From positions 1 through 8,033 of the forward strand of contig JAFAEU010000204.1 of NCBI GenBank assembly GCA_023423855.1: a stretch of 8,033 nt of DNA. Reading direction: 5' to 3'. The notes under the pieces were generated by a model. It worked only from the letters and a program-made list of their open reading frames with translations, made no database searches and had not been told where the DNA came from. Source of the DNA: Pseudomonadota bacterium (lineage in GTDB: Bacteria; Pseudomonadota; Gammaproteobacteria; Xanthomonadales; Xanthomonadaceae). Of the stretch, positions 1 to 5,901 are shown one piece after another. Position 1 is the stretch's first letter. The number at the start of each line of letters is the position of its first letter. Both the position numbers and the translations under genes were made by a program.

Positions 1-21
1 GCGACTGAGATGCGGAACCAG

Positions 22-52
22 CCCCCCCCGCCCCCCCGCGCCGCCCCCCCCC
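22..52. repeat. Poly-C tracts upstream of the esterase gene
   Basis: Three nearly adjacent runs of C occupy 22-29 (8 C), 31-37 (7 C) and 44-52 (9 C), ending 24 bp before the esterase start codon. They lie in the presumed 5' untranslated or promoter region. If the upstream in-frame ATG at 10 were used they would encode a proline-rich leader, but that leader is less convincing than the signal peptide beginning at 76. Runs of this length can slip during replication and are also prone to sequencing error. Confidence 0.6.
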
Positions 53-75
53 GGCCCACTTTCCGGAGTTCATGC

Positions 76-1941
76 ATGGCTCGTCCCCCCAGGTTCCGTC
101 CCGCCACCCGCCTGCTGGCCGCCGCGCTGGCGCTCGCCGCCGCGCCCGCGTTCGCCGCCGGTCCCTTCTCGCAGACCGTCTTCATCGGCGACAGCCTGAG
201 CGATGCCGGCCATTTCCGGCCGCTGCTGATCCAGCAGGTGGGCCCGCAGGCCGCGATCATCGGCCGCTTCACCACCAACCCCGGGCTCGTCTGGTCGGAG
301 TGGCTGGCCGACTACTACGGGACCGACGCTTCCACCGCCTGGTCGGCGACCGGCGCCACGCCGCAGGCCGGCAGCGGCAGCAACTACGCCGTCGGCGGCG
401 CCCTGGTCGGGCAGGACGCGGTCGGCGCGCTGGGCTACACGCCCTCGCTGGCCACGCAGACGAACGCCTACCTCGCGGCCAACGGCGGTCGCGCCGATCC
501 GGACGCGCTGTACTCGGTCTGGGGCGGCGCCAACGACCTGTTCTCGATCGCGGCCAATCCCGCGCAGGCGCAGCAGATCATCGGCGCCGCGGTGACCGCG
601 CAGATCGGCATCGTCGGCGCGCTGCAGGGCGCCGGCGCGCGCTACGTGCTGGTGCCGAACATCCCCGACCTCGGCATCACCCCGGGCTTCCTCGCGCAGG
701 GCGCGGCGGCGGCCGCGCAGGGCACCGCGCTCGCGACCGCGTACAACGGCGCGCTGTACGGTGGCCTGTCGTCGAACGGGCTGCGCGTGATCCCGGTCGA
801 TACCTTCACCTTCCTGCGTGAAGTGGTGGCGAACCCGTCCGAGTACGGCTTCGCGAACGTCACCGGCACCGCCTGCCAGCCGCAGATCACCGCGCAGTCG
901 CTCACCTGCAACCCCGGCACCTATGTCACGCCGGGTGCGGCGGACACCTACCTGTTCGCCGATGGCGTGCATCCGGGTTCGGCCGCGCACCGGATCGTCG
1001 CCGAGCTCGCGATCGGCATGATCGAGGGTCCGCGCCAGATCGCGGTGCTGCCGCATTCGGCGGCGATGACCGGCCGCGGCCGCGCCGAGCGCGTGGGCGC
1101 ACAGCTGTCGGTCGCGCCGGAGCAGGACGGCCGACGCTGGTGGGTCGACGTGCGCGGCGACTTCCAGCGCTACGGCCACGGCGACAACTACGACGGCGCC
1201 GGCCCGGCGCTGACCGCGGGCCTGGGCTGGGGCAGCGGCAACCTCGTGTACGGCGGCTTCGCCGGCTACGGTCGCCAGGGCAACGACTGGGGCCTGCGCC
1301 GCGGCGACTGGGACCAGGGCGAGGTGACGCTGGGCGGTTTCGTCGGCTGGTATTCCGAGGGCGGCGCCTGGGCCAACGGCCAGCTCAGCTACAGCCGGCT
1401 CGACTTTGACGTCAACCGCCAGGTCCCGCTCGGCCCGGTGACGCGCGTGCACCGCGGTTCCACCGACGGCGGCAACCTCACCGCCGCGCTGCAGGCCGGC
1501 TGGAGCTTCGGCGAGGGCGCGCTCAGGCACGGCCCGGTGCTGGGCGTGATCGCGCAGAAGATCGAGATCGACGGCTTCGCCGAAAGTGATCCGGCCTCGT
1601 CAACCTCGCTGGCCTTCCCCGATCAGGAATTCGATTCGCTGATCGGCAGCGTCGGCTGGCAGGCCAGCTACGCGATCAACGCCCACCTCGCGCCGTATGC
1701 GCGCATCACGCTCGACCGCGAGTTCGAGGACGGTGCCGAGGAGGCGTTCGCGCAGTCGCAGACCACGGGGCTGGCCTACGCCGTGCCGGGGCTGGACTAC
1801 GACGACACCTACGCCACGCTCACCCTCGGCGCGCGCACCTCGCTGTTCGGCCTCGACGCGAACCTCGGCGTGAGCCTGAACGCGGGCGAGAAGGGCGGCA
1901 AGCAGACCACCGCGTTCGCCACCCTGGGCGCAGGCTTCTGA
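76..1941 (+). CDS. estA: EstA-like GDSL autotransporter esterase
   Basis: A 621-residue outer-membrane esterase/lipase of the type Va autotransporter class, expected to hydrolyse short-chain esters at the cell surface. Residues 1-27 form a signal peptide: an Arg-rich n-region, an Ala/Leu core and an AFA cleavage site. The GDSL hydrolase domain follows, with GDSLSD carrying nucleophile Ser40, block III GAND with Asn153, and block V DGVHPG with Asp296 and His299 completing the triad. From about residue 360 to the end, alternating aromatic and glycine-rich strands resemble a beta-barrel translocator, ending in a terminal Phe (LGAGF) typical of outer-membrane proteins. P. aeruginosa EstA is of similar size. 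I chose ATG 76 over the in-frame ATG at 10 because GGAG lies at 65-68 and the signal peptide starts there; the upstream extension is poly-C-derived proline. The gene appears monocistronic. The symbol is by resemblance only. Confidence 0.9.
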   Translation: MARPPRFRPATRLLAAALALAAAPAFAAGPFSQTVFIGDSLSDAGHFRPLLIQQVGPQAAIIGRFTTNPGLVWSEWLADYYGTDASTAWSATGATPQAGSGSNYAVGGALVGQDAVGALGYTPSLATQTNAYLAANGGRADPDALYSVWGGANDLFSIAANPAQAQQIIGAAVTAQIGIVGALQGAGARYVLVPNIPDLGITPGFLAQGAAAAAQGTALATAYNGALYGGLSSNGLRVIPVDTFTFLREVVANPSEYGFANVTGTACQPQITAQSLTCNPGTYVTPGAADTYLFADGVHPGSAAHRIVAELAIGMIEGPRQIAVLPHSAAMTGRGRAERVGAQLSVAPEQDGRRWWVDVRGDFQRYGHGDNYDGAGPALTAGLGWGSGNLVYGGFAGYGRQGNDWGLRRGDWDQGEVTLGGFVGWYSEGGAWANGQLSYSRLDFDVNRQVPLGPVTRVHRGSTDGGNLTAALQAGWSFGEGALRHGPVLGVIAQKIEIDGFAESDPASSTSLAFPDQEFDSLIGSVGWQASYAINAHLAPYARITLDREFEDGAEEAFAQSQTTGLAYAVPGLDYDDTYATLTLGARTSLFGLDANLGVSLNAGEKGGKQTTAFATLGAGF

Positions 1942-1947
1942 ACCGCG

Positions 1948-1974
1948 CGGGCCGCCGGGTCGCGCAACGGCCCG
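1948..1974 (+). terminator. GC-rich hairpin after the esterase gene
   Basis: A perfect 7-bp inverted repeat, CGGGCCG (1948-1954) and CGGCCCG (1968-1974), lies 7 nt after the esterase stop codon. No U-tract follows, so it is at best a weak or factor-dependent terminator or an mRNA-stabilising hairpin. Such stems also arise by chance in DNA this GC-rich. Confidence 0.3.
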
Positions 1975-1988
1975 GCGCCTGCGACGCG

Positions 1989-2018
1989 TTGCCAAGCCGC
2001 GCCGGCCGGGCATAGACT
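1989..2018 (+). promoter_or_regulatory. Probable sigma-70 promoter of the split tRNA-Gly gene
   Basis: A -35-like TTGCCA (1989-1994) and a -10-like TAGACT (2013-2018) are separated by 18 bp, and the mature tRNA begins 11 bp beyond the -10 element. The match is five of six at -35 and four of six at -10. Together with the terminator at 4791-4826 it defines a transcription unit containing the whole intron, the internal tRNA and the maturase gene. Confidence 0.55.
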
Positions 2019-2028
2019 GGTCGCGAAC

Positions 2029-2067
2029 GCGGGTGTAGTTCAATGGTAGAACTGCAGCTTCCCAAGC
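2029..2067 (+). tRNA. tRNA-Gly(CCC), 5' exon of intron-split gene
   Basis: The first 39 nt of a tRNA-Gly. Visible parts are acceptor strand GCGGGTG (2029-2035), D-stem GTTC/GAAC closing the loop AATGGTA, anticodon 5' strand GCAGC (2054-2058), loop TTCCCAA with anticodon CCC at 2061-2063, and then only two nucleotides (GC) of the 3' anticodon strand. There the sequence switches to a group II intron. The remaining 35 nt are at 4748-4782. Joined, the halves give a 74-nt cloverleaf with all stems paired and CCA encoded. It reads GGG glycine codons. The 5' exon alone cannot form the anticodon stem, so this copy needs intron splicing to function. Confidence 0.93.
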
Positions 2068-2518
2068 GTGCGACACGAGACCGCAGAATCGTGACGTGAC
2101 GTTGTAGGCCGGTCGGGGGCTCAAGCCCGACTTCATCAACCCGAAGCATGCGGTTGCAACGGGTGGGACCATGGCCCAAACCATGGACAACGTATGTCGG
2201 CCCTTCGGGGGCGGCATTCATCTGCGGCCGAAGGCCGTGAATGCAATTGTTGGTGTTGTAGAGATGGACTGGATGCAATCGTGGGGGCTCCCCCATGTCA
2301 GGACTTCGCTATTTCAACCAACCCGGTTTTCAGCAACCGGTAGCCAAGGAGCTGTGCGAGGCGGGTAACTGCTTGGTGCAAAGCGCTCCGTTAATGTAGC
2401 CCCCTCATGGGACGCCGAATCCCGCGAGGGAGTCGGCGTGACCCCGGAAATCGCATCCGGGTAGGCGCTAGGCTGGGTTTGTAGGGTTAGTGCAAGCGAA
2501 CCACCGTTAAACGTCGTC

Positions 2519-2524
2519 AAGCTG
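2519..2524 (+). other. Candidate EBS2 (exon-binding sequence 2)
   Basis: AAGCTG is exactly complementary to CAGCTT at 2055-2060 in the 5' exon, the expected IBS2 position one nucleotide upstream of IBS1. It lies 58 nt before the candidate EBS1, a spacing usual for group II introns. The paired exon bases are the 5' strand and first loop bases of the anticodon arm. Confidence 0.65.
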
Positions 2525-2582
2525 ACTGAGCCAAAGCGATTGATAGGCTCAACCCAAAAGGGATGAGGTCGGTTGTTTCTCT

Positions 2583-2588
2583 GCTTGG
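2583..2588 (+). other. Candidate EBS1 (exon-binding sequence 1)
   Basis: GCTTGG is exactly complementary to the last six nucleotides of the 5' exon, CCAAGC at 2062-2067 (IBS1). It sits in the loop of a hairpin whose arms are TCTCT (2578-2582) and AGAGA (2590-2594), which is how EBS1 is normally displayed. A second GCTTGG occurs at 2371-2376, but it is less clearly looped and lacks a perfect EBS2 partner nearby. Confidence 0.65.
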
Positions 2589-2876
2589 TAGAGACACGCT
2601 GACATTGGACCTCCGGCGGAAAGGTGGAACCCGAACAACTCTGTTGCATGCACGGAACGTGGAAACCCCGTTATGCTGTTGGCAGTGGATCGCCAACTAG
2701 GTATTCCGCAAGGAGTATCGAAGGCCTAGCGGGCACAGGAGTGCGGAAGAAGCGAATGCCCGGTTGTAATCACCGGGATAGGGGATGGAACGATCGCCCC
2801 GACCCGAAAGGGTGCTGACGTCTGCATGGTGGCCTATCGCTAGAAAAGCCGGCAATCAACTAACCCCGAGGGGCAT

Positions 2877-2897
2877 GACGTCCCCAACGGGGGCGTC
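2877..2897 (+). other. Hairpin just upstream of the intron-borne tRNA
   Basis: GACGTCCCC (2877-2885), loop AAC, and GGGGGCGTC (2889-2897) form a 9-bp stem with one G-U pair. It ends 21 nt before the internal tRNA. No U-tract follows, so it is unlikely to terminate transcription. It could be part of intron domain IV or a barrier setting the 5' leader of the tRNA. The small CCCC-GA-GGGG repeat immediately upstream (2864-2873) may belong to the same fold. Confidence 0.5.
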
Positions 2898-2918
2898 CTA
2901 TGTCCTGAGGGTCATCGG

Positions 2919-2992
2919 GCGGGTGTAGCTCAATGGTAGAGCTGTTGCTTCCCAAGCAACTGACGAGGGTTCGATTCCCTTCACCCGCTCCA
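2919..2992 (+). tRNA. Complete tRNA-Gly(CCC) carried inside the intron
   Basis: An intact 74-nt tRNA gene. It has acceptor GCGGGTG/CACCCGC, D-stem GCTC/GAGC with loop AATGGTA, anticodon stem GTTGC/GCAAC with loop TTCCCAA (anticodon CCC at 2951-2953), a four-nucleotide variable loop, T-stem GAGGG/CCCTT with loop TTCGATT, discriminator T and encoded CCA (2990-2992). All stems pair, with one G-U at the base of the T-stem as in the host tRNA. It matches the spliced host tRNA at 64 of 74 positions. Of the ten differences, eight make four compensated pairs and two are in the variable loop, so both copies look selected for function. I see no clear promoter directly upstream; it is probably transcribed from 1989-2018 and released by RNase P and tRNase Z. 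It lies where domain IV should be, 15 nt before the maturase start. Confidence 0.95.
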
Positions 2993-2996
2993 TCTC

Positions 2997-3002
2997 AGGA
3001 GG
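2997..3002 (+). promoter_or_regulatory. Shine-Dalgarno of the maturase gene
   Basis: A consensus AGGAGG sits 5 nt before ATG 3008 and only 4 nt after the CCA end of the internal tRNA. It decides the start codon. The in-frame ATG at 2933 lies inside the tRNA D-loop and would add 25 residues that merely translate the tRNA. Confidence 0.85.
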
Positions 3003-3007
3003 AAGAT

Positions 3008-4654
3008 ATGGACGCTCATTCAATGAGTGATGTCGCCTCCTGCGTCTGGGAGTCATGGACCACGATCCCGTGGGACACGGCCAACCAGTACGTAAGGAGG
3101 TTGCAAGCTCGTATATCGAAGGCAGCAAAGGACGAAGACTGGCGCGGCGTGAAACGCTTGCAACGGTTGTTAGTCCGCTCGTCCAGCGGCAAAGCTGTCG
3201 CCGTGCGACGAGTCACGGAGAACCAAGGGCGGAGAACTCCCGGCGTCGACAAGGTGGTTTGGTCGACGAGTGGGGAGAAGTGGAAGGCGGTGAAGTCGCT
3301 GACGACAGTCGGTTACAAGCCCCTCCCGCTCAGGCGTATCCACATCCCGAAGACCAATGGCGGGAAACGGCCGCTGGGTATCCCGGCGATGAAAGACCGA
3401 GCAATGCAGGCGCTGCACTGGCTTGCGCTCGATCCAGTCTCCGAGGCCCGTGCGGATCCCAACTCGTATGGCTTCCGCCTTTACAGATCCACGGCAGATG
3501 CCTTGAAACAGTGCGAAAACGCACTGAATCGGAAAGCGTCACCGCAGTGGGTACTGGAAGGGGATATCAAGGGCTGCTTCGACAACATCGACCATGACTG
3601 GCTGATGGCGCACGTTCCGATGGATCGGCGCGTGTTGTCGCGGTGGCTCAAGTCTGGATTCATGGAACGCGGTCGTCTTTATCCAACCGAGGCAGGCACA
3701 CCACAGGGAGGCATCATTTCCCCTGTGCTCGCCAACCTCACGCTCGACGGAATGGAGCGTGTCCTGAAGGATGCGCTGCCCCGGCGGGCCAAGGTGAACT
3801 TCATCCGATATGCGGACGACTTCATCGTGACAGCGGACTCGAAAGAGCTGCTGGAAGCGAAGGTCAAGCCGCTGATCATCGAATTTCTGTCAGAGAGAGG
3901 GCTTGCCCTGTCCGAGACGAAGACGGTGGTGACGCATGTGTCGGATGGGTTCGATTTCCTCGGTTTCCGAGTGCGGAAGTTCAAGGATTTCCTGCATATC
4001 GGACCGTCGCCAAAGGGCACCAAGGCGCTGTATGCCAAGGTCTCTTCGACGCTCAGGGGAATGCGCGCTGCCAAGCAAGGAGACGTGATCCATACGCTTA
4101 ACCCGATCTTGTCGGGATGGGCGGGATATCACCGAACCATGATGGCAACGCGTACGTTCGCGGTGATGGATCACCGCATCTTCTGGGCGCTATGGCGCTG
4201 GGCAAAGAGGCGGCACCCGAACAAGGGCGCCCGCTGGGTGAAGAAGCGCTATTTCAAGGCTTCGGATTCCCGACAGTGGGTGTTTACGAACGGGGCGACA
4301 ACATTGGTGCGGCTGTCGAGTTACAACAAGCGGCGTCACACCAAGATCAGAAGCGAAACGAACCCGTACGATCCTGCACAGGAAGCCTACTTCGACGAGG
4401 TATTGAAGCGTCGGATGATGGAAACACTGGCGGGTAGGCGGAAGCTTCTGTGGCTCTTGGAAAAGCAAGAGGGGTTGTGCCCCCGATGCCGGACGAAGAT
4501 CACCAAGCAAACGGGATGGCACATCCATCACCGCGTTTGGCGAACCCTCGGCGGCTCGGACAAGCTCAGCAACCTTGTACTGCTCCACCCCGTCTGTCAT
4601 GCGCAGTTGCACGCACGTGCCGGAAGGGTCATGCTGCCGCCCATCAGCGAGTGA
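3008..4654 (+). CDS. ltrA: Group II intron-encoded reverse transcriptase/maturase with HNH endonuclease
   Basis: A 548-residue multifunctional intron protein. It should bind its intron RNA to promote splicing, nick target DNA and reverse-transcribe the intron. The N-terminus (about 15-95) matches the RVT_N region of CL-type intron proteins (WESWTTIPW near the start, then a TPGVD motif). The RT domain covers about 100-345, with GIPAMKDRAMQ, the TPQGGIISPVLANL motif, catalytic YADD at 268-271 and FLGF. The maturase (X) region is about 360-445, including LSGWAGYHR. The C-terminal HNH nuclease has CPRC (Cys491, Cys494), HIHH (505-508), Asn522 and HPVCH (527-531). The length is usual for the class and no frameshift or missing catalytic residue is seen. 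The stop lies 18 nt before domain V. The gene is read from within the intron on the tRNA transcript, with its Shine-Dalgarno directly after the internal tRNA. The symbol is used generically. Confidence 0.95.
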   Translation: MDAHSMSDVASCVWESWTTIPWDTANQYVRRLQARISKAAKDEDWRGVKRLQRLLVRSSSGKAVAVRRVTENQGRRTPGVDKVVWSTSGEKWKAVKSLTTVGYKPLPLRRIHIPKTNGGKRPLGIPAMKDRAMQALHWLALDPVSEARADPNSYGFRLYRSTADALKQCENALNRKASPQWVLEGDIKGCFDNIDHDWLMAHVPMDRRVLSRWLKSGFMERGRLYPTEAGTPQGGIISPVLANLTLDGMERVLKDALPRRAKVNFIRYADDFIVTADSKELLEAKVKPLIIEFLSERGLALSETKTVVTHVSDGFDFLGFRVRKFKDFLHIGPSPKGTKALYAKVSSTLRGMRAAKQGDVIHTLNPILSGWAGYHRTMMATRTFAVMDHRIFWALWRWAKRRHPNKGARWVKKRYFKASDSRQWVFTNGATTLVRLSSYNKRRHTKIRSETNPYDPAQEAYFDEVLKRRMMETLAGRRKLLWLLEKQEGLCPRCRTKITKQTGWHIHHRVWRTLGGSDKLSNLVLLHPVCHAQLHARAGRVMLPPISE

Positions 4655-4672
4655 TGGGTTTTCAGGCTGCTT

Positions 4673-4706
4673 GAGCCGTATGAAGCGAAAGTTTCACGTA
4701 CGGTTC
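4673..4706 (+). ncRNA. Group II intron domain V
   Basis: A 34-nt hairpin with the catalytic triad AGC at 4674-4676, outer arms GAGCCGTA/TACGGTTC, the usual two-nucleotide bulge region, and an upper stem GAAGC/GTTTC capped by the GNRA tetraloop GAAA (4687-4690). It agrees closely with the bacterial domain V consensus. This is the metal-binding active site of the ribozyme, and its conservation argues for a splicing-competent intron. Confidence 0.93.
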
Positions 4707-4709
4707 TTA

Positions 4710-4747
4710 GGGGGGAGGGTGGCCGCGAGGCTACCCTCCCACCCGAC
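4710..4747 (+). ncRNA. Group II intron domain VI with branch point
   Basis: A 12-bp stem (4713-4724 with 4729-4740, one G-U pair) is capped by GCGA. Next come an unpaired A at 4741 and three more pairs, GGG 4710-4712 with CCC 4742-4744. The bulged A lies seven nucleotides from the 3' splice site, the expected position of the lariat branch point. The intron ends with GAC at 4745-4747. Confidence 0.9.
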
Positions 4748-4782
4748 TGCTAGCGTGGGTTCGATTCCCATCACCCGCTCCA
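4748..4782 (+). tRNA. tRNA-Gly(CCC), 3' exon of intron-split gene
   Basis: The last 35 nt of the split tRNA. TGC completes the anticodon stem (GCAGC with GC+TGC), followed by variable loop TAGC, T-arm GTGGG-TTCGATT-CCCAT, acceptor strand CACCCGC pairing with 2029-2035, discriminator T and encoded CCA (4780-4782). The first base, T4748, is the IBS3 position for a IIB-type intron. Confidence 0.93.
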
Positions 4783-4790
4783 CATGCAGG

Positions 4791-4826
4791 CGGCGGCACC
4801 ATCGCAACGGTGGTGCCGCCGTTTTT
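4791..4826 (+). terminator. Rho-independent terminator of the tRNA-Gly unit
   Basis: A perfect 11-bp stem, CGGCGGCACCA (4791-4801) with TGGTGCCGCCG (4811-4821), a 9-nt loop, and a run of five T (4822-4826). It starts 8 nt after the tRNA CCA and ends 17 nt before the rimK start codon. Confidence 0.92.
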
Positions 4827-4843
4827 CGCTTCGCAGGCCGCGC

Positions 4844-5773
4844 ATGAAGCTCGCGATCCTCTCCCGCAACGGCAAGCTCTACTCCACCCGGCGGCTGGTG
4901 GAGGCCGCGCGCGCGGCCGGGCACAGCGTGCGCGTGCTCGATCCGCTGCGCTGCTACATGCGCATCGGCAATGCCGGTTTCGCGATGCGCTACAAGGGCC
5001 GCGCGATCGACGGCTACGGCGCGGTGATCCCGCGCATCGGCGCTTCGGTCACGCGCTACGGCTGCGCGGTGCTGCGGCAGTTCGAACTGATGGGCAGCCA
5101 CACGCCGAACCCGGCGGCGGCGATCGCGCGCGCGCGCGACAAGCTCGCCTGCCACCAGCTGCTGGCGGCGCAGGGCATCGGCCTGCCGACGACGGCGTTC
5201 GGCGACAACCCGGACGACACCGCCGACCTGCTGGCCCTGCTCGGCCCGCCGCCGCACGTGATCAAGCTCAACGAGGGCACCCAGGGCGCGGGGGTGATGC
5301 TGACCGAGAAGCCGTCGGCCTCGCGCAGCGTGGTCGAGGCGCTGCGCGGGCTGTACGCCAACTTCCTGGTGCAGGAGTTCGTGGCCGAGGCCGAGGGCGC
5401 GGACCTGCGCTGCTTCGTCGTCGGCGATCGCGTGGTCGCGTCGATGCAGCGCCAGGCGCCGGCCGGCGACTTCCGCTCCAACCTGCATCGCGGCGGCAGC
5501 GCGACCGCGATCGAGTCGACCGCCGGGGAGCAGGCGATGGCCGTGCGCGCGGCGCAGGCGGTCGGGCTGGGGGTGGCCGGCGTGGACCTGATCCGGTCCC
5601 GCCGCGGGCCGCTGGTGCTGGAGGTGAACGCCTCGCCGGGACTGGAGGGCATTGAGGAGGCGACCGGCGTCGATATTGCCGCCAAAATCATCGAACTTGC
5701 CGTATCAGGCTCGAAACTTCCAGAAATCGGCAAGGCGCGCCCACACCGTCGCGGGCGCGGTTTTAACAAATAA
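4844..5773 (+). CDS. rimK: RimK: ATP-dependent glutamate ligase of ribosomal protein S6
   Basis: A 309-residue cytoplasmic ATP-grasp ligase. In E. coli, RimK adds glutamate residues to the C-terminus of ribosomal protein S6. The start [14 protein letters not shown] and the motifs [33 protein letters not shown] (Lys141), [15 protein letters not shown] and [12 protein letters not shown] (Glu260, Asn262, nucleotide/Mg binding) follow the E. coli sequence closely. The last 20 or so residues, rich in Arg, Lys and Gly, diverge. I chose ATG 4844 because homology begins there. The in-frame ATG at 4784 would translate the terminator hairpin. The Shine-Dalgarno is weak (AGG at 4835-4837). Only 17 nt separate the tRNA terminator from the start, so no separate promoter fits between them. 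Read-through, or a promoter within the tRNA or intron end, must drive it. Confidence 0.95.
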   Translation: MKLAILSRNGKLYSTRRLVEAARAAGHSVRVLDPLRCYMRIGNAGFAMRYKGRAIDGYGAVIPRIGASVTRYGCAVLRQFELMGSHTPNPAAAIARARDKLACHQLLAAQGIGLPTTAFGDNPDDTADLLALLGPPPHVIKLNEGTQGAGVMLTEKPSASRSVVEALRGLYANFLVQEFVAEAEGADLRCFVVGDRVVASMQRQAPAGDFRSNLHRGGSATAIESTAGEQAMAVRAAQAVGLGVAGVDLIRSRRGPLVLEVNASPGLEGIEEATGVDIAAKIIELAVSGSKLPEIGKARPHRRGRGFNK

Positions 5774-5806
5774 TTCATCCGCGGTTTAACGACTGCTTAA
5801 GCGTTC

Positions 5807-5824
5807 CGGGACTACCTTGTCCCG
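5807..5824 (+). other. Short hairpin downstream of rimK
   Basis: CGGGAC (5807-5812) and GTCCCG (5819-5824) flank a six-nucleotide loop, 33 nt after the rimK stop. There is no U-tract, so it may be a weak terminator or part of a structured RNA with the elements downstream. Confidence 0.4.
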
Positions 5825-5873
5825 ACCGGATCCCGCGCTTTCTCCTGTTTCCTTGTCCAAGGGTCAGCCAACG

Positions 5874-5886
5874 GATTACGGTAATC
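5874..5886. promoter_or_regulatory. Perfect inverted repeat GATTAC-G-GTAATC
   Basis: A 6+1+6 palindrome of only moderate GC content in GC-rich DNA, 15 bp upstream of the orphan terminator and about 165 bp before colR. It could be an operator or a strand of a structured RNA. A one-nucleotide loop is poor for an RNA hairpin, which slightly favours protein binding. No known regulator is assigned. Confidence 0.35.
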
Positions 5887-5901
5887 GGGGCAGTACTTTG
5901 G

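Larger units (their letters stand above)
2068..2860 (+). ncRNA. Group II intron ribozyme core, domains I-III (approximate)
   Basis: This stretch has no credible gene; the short ORFs in it are chance. It has the length and structure density expected of domains I-III. Supporting details are the GTGCG 5' end, the two exon-binding sequences (2519-2524 and 2583-2588), a GNRA-capped hairpin ACCC-GAAA-GGGT around 2802-2814, and a hairpin CCCGG/CCGGG at 2759-2777 in what is probably domain III. Exact domain borders, and the end of domain III near 2840-2860, are my estimate; I did not fold the RNA. Together with domains V and VI about 1.8 kb downstream it would form the self-splicing core. Confidence 0.75.
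2068..4747 (+). mobile_element. Group II intron with maturase ORF, inserted in tRNA-Gly and carrying its own tRNA-Gly
   Basis: A 2,680-nt retroelement. Its 5' end is GTGCGAC (group II consensus GUGYG) and its 3' end is CCCGAC (consensus AY). The boundaries are fixed independently by the two halves of the tRNA it splits. Near the 3' end are a 34-nt domain V (4673-4706) and a domain VI with a bulged branch-point A (4741). The protein at 3008-4654 has RVT_N, RT, maturase and HNH parts, like bacterial chloroplast-like (CL/IIB) introns. That class assignment is by resemblance and was not tested on a tree. The unusual part is a complete tRNA gene at 2919-2992 in the domain IV position, upstream of the protein. 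The element is visibly less GC-rich than its flanks, which fits recent transfer. All recognisable parts look intact, so splicing and mobility are plausible. Confidence 0.93.

Noticed and set aside
10..75. N-terminal extension of the esterase from ATG 10
   Set aside because: It encodes a proline-rich stretch from the poly-C tracts and would place the signal peptide internally. ATG 76 has a Shine-Dalgarno and a normal signal peptide.
70..1530. Long antisense reading frame opposite the esterase gene
   Set aside because: It is a compositional shadow in very GC-rich coding DNA: Arg/Ala-rich, with no recognisable domain.
2349..2376. Alternative exon-binding sequences: GAGCTGT (2349-2355) and a second GCTTGG (2371-2376)
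   Set aside because: The first needs two G-U pairs and overlaps a likely stem, and the two lie only 15 nt apart. The 2519/2583 pair matches perfectly with usual spacing and a clear loop for EBS1. Kept as a fallback.
2314..2649. Minus-strand ORF of 111 codons in the intron core
   Set aside because: It lies across conserved ribozyme structure, including the EBS sites, so it is better explained as chance reading of structured RNA.
2029..2992. Simple tandem tRNA-Gly array as an explanation for the two tRNA copies
   Set aside because: The sequence between the copies is the intron 5' part, and the second copy is followed by the maturase gene and domains V-VI before the first tRNA's 3' half appears. 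The second copy is nested in the intron, not in tandem with the first.
2933..3007. In-frame extension of the maturase gene starting at ATG 2933
   Set aside because: The ATG is in the D-loop of the internal tRNA, and the 25 extra residues simply translate the tRNA. ATG 3008 has a consensus Shine-Dalgarno and matches the usual start of the family.
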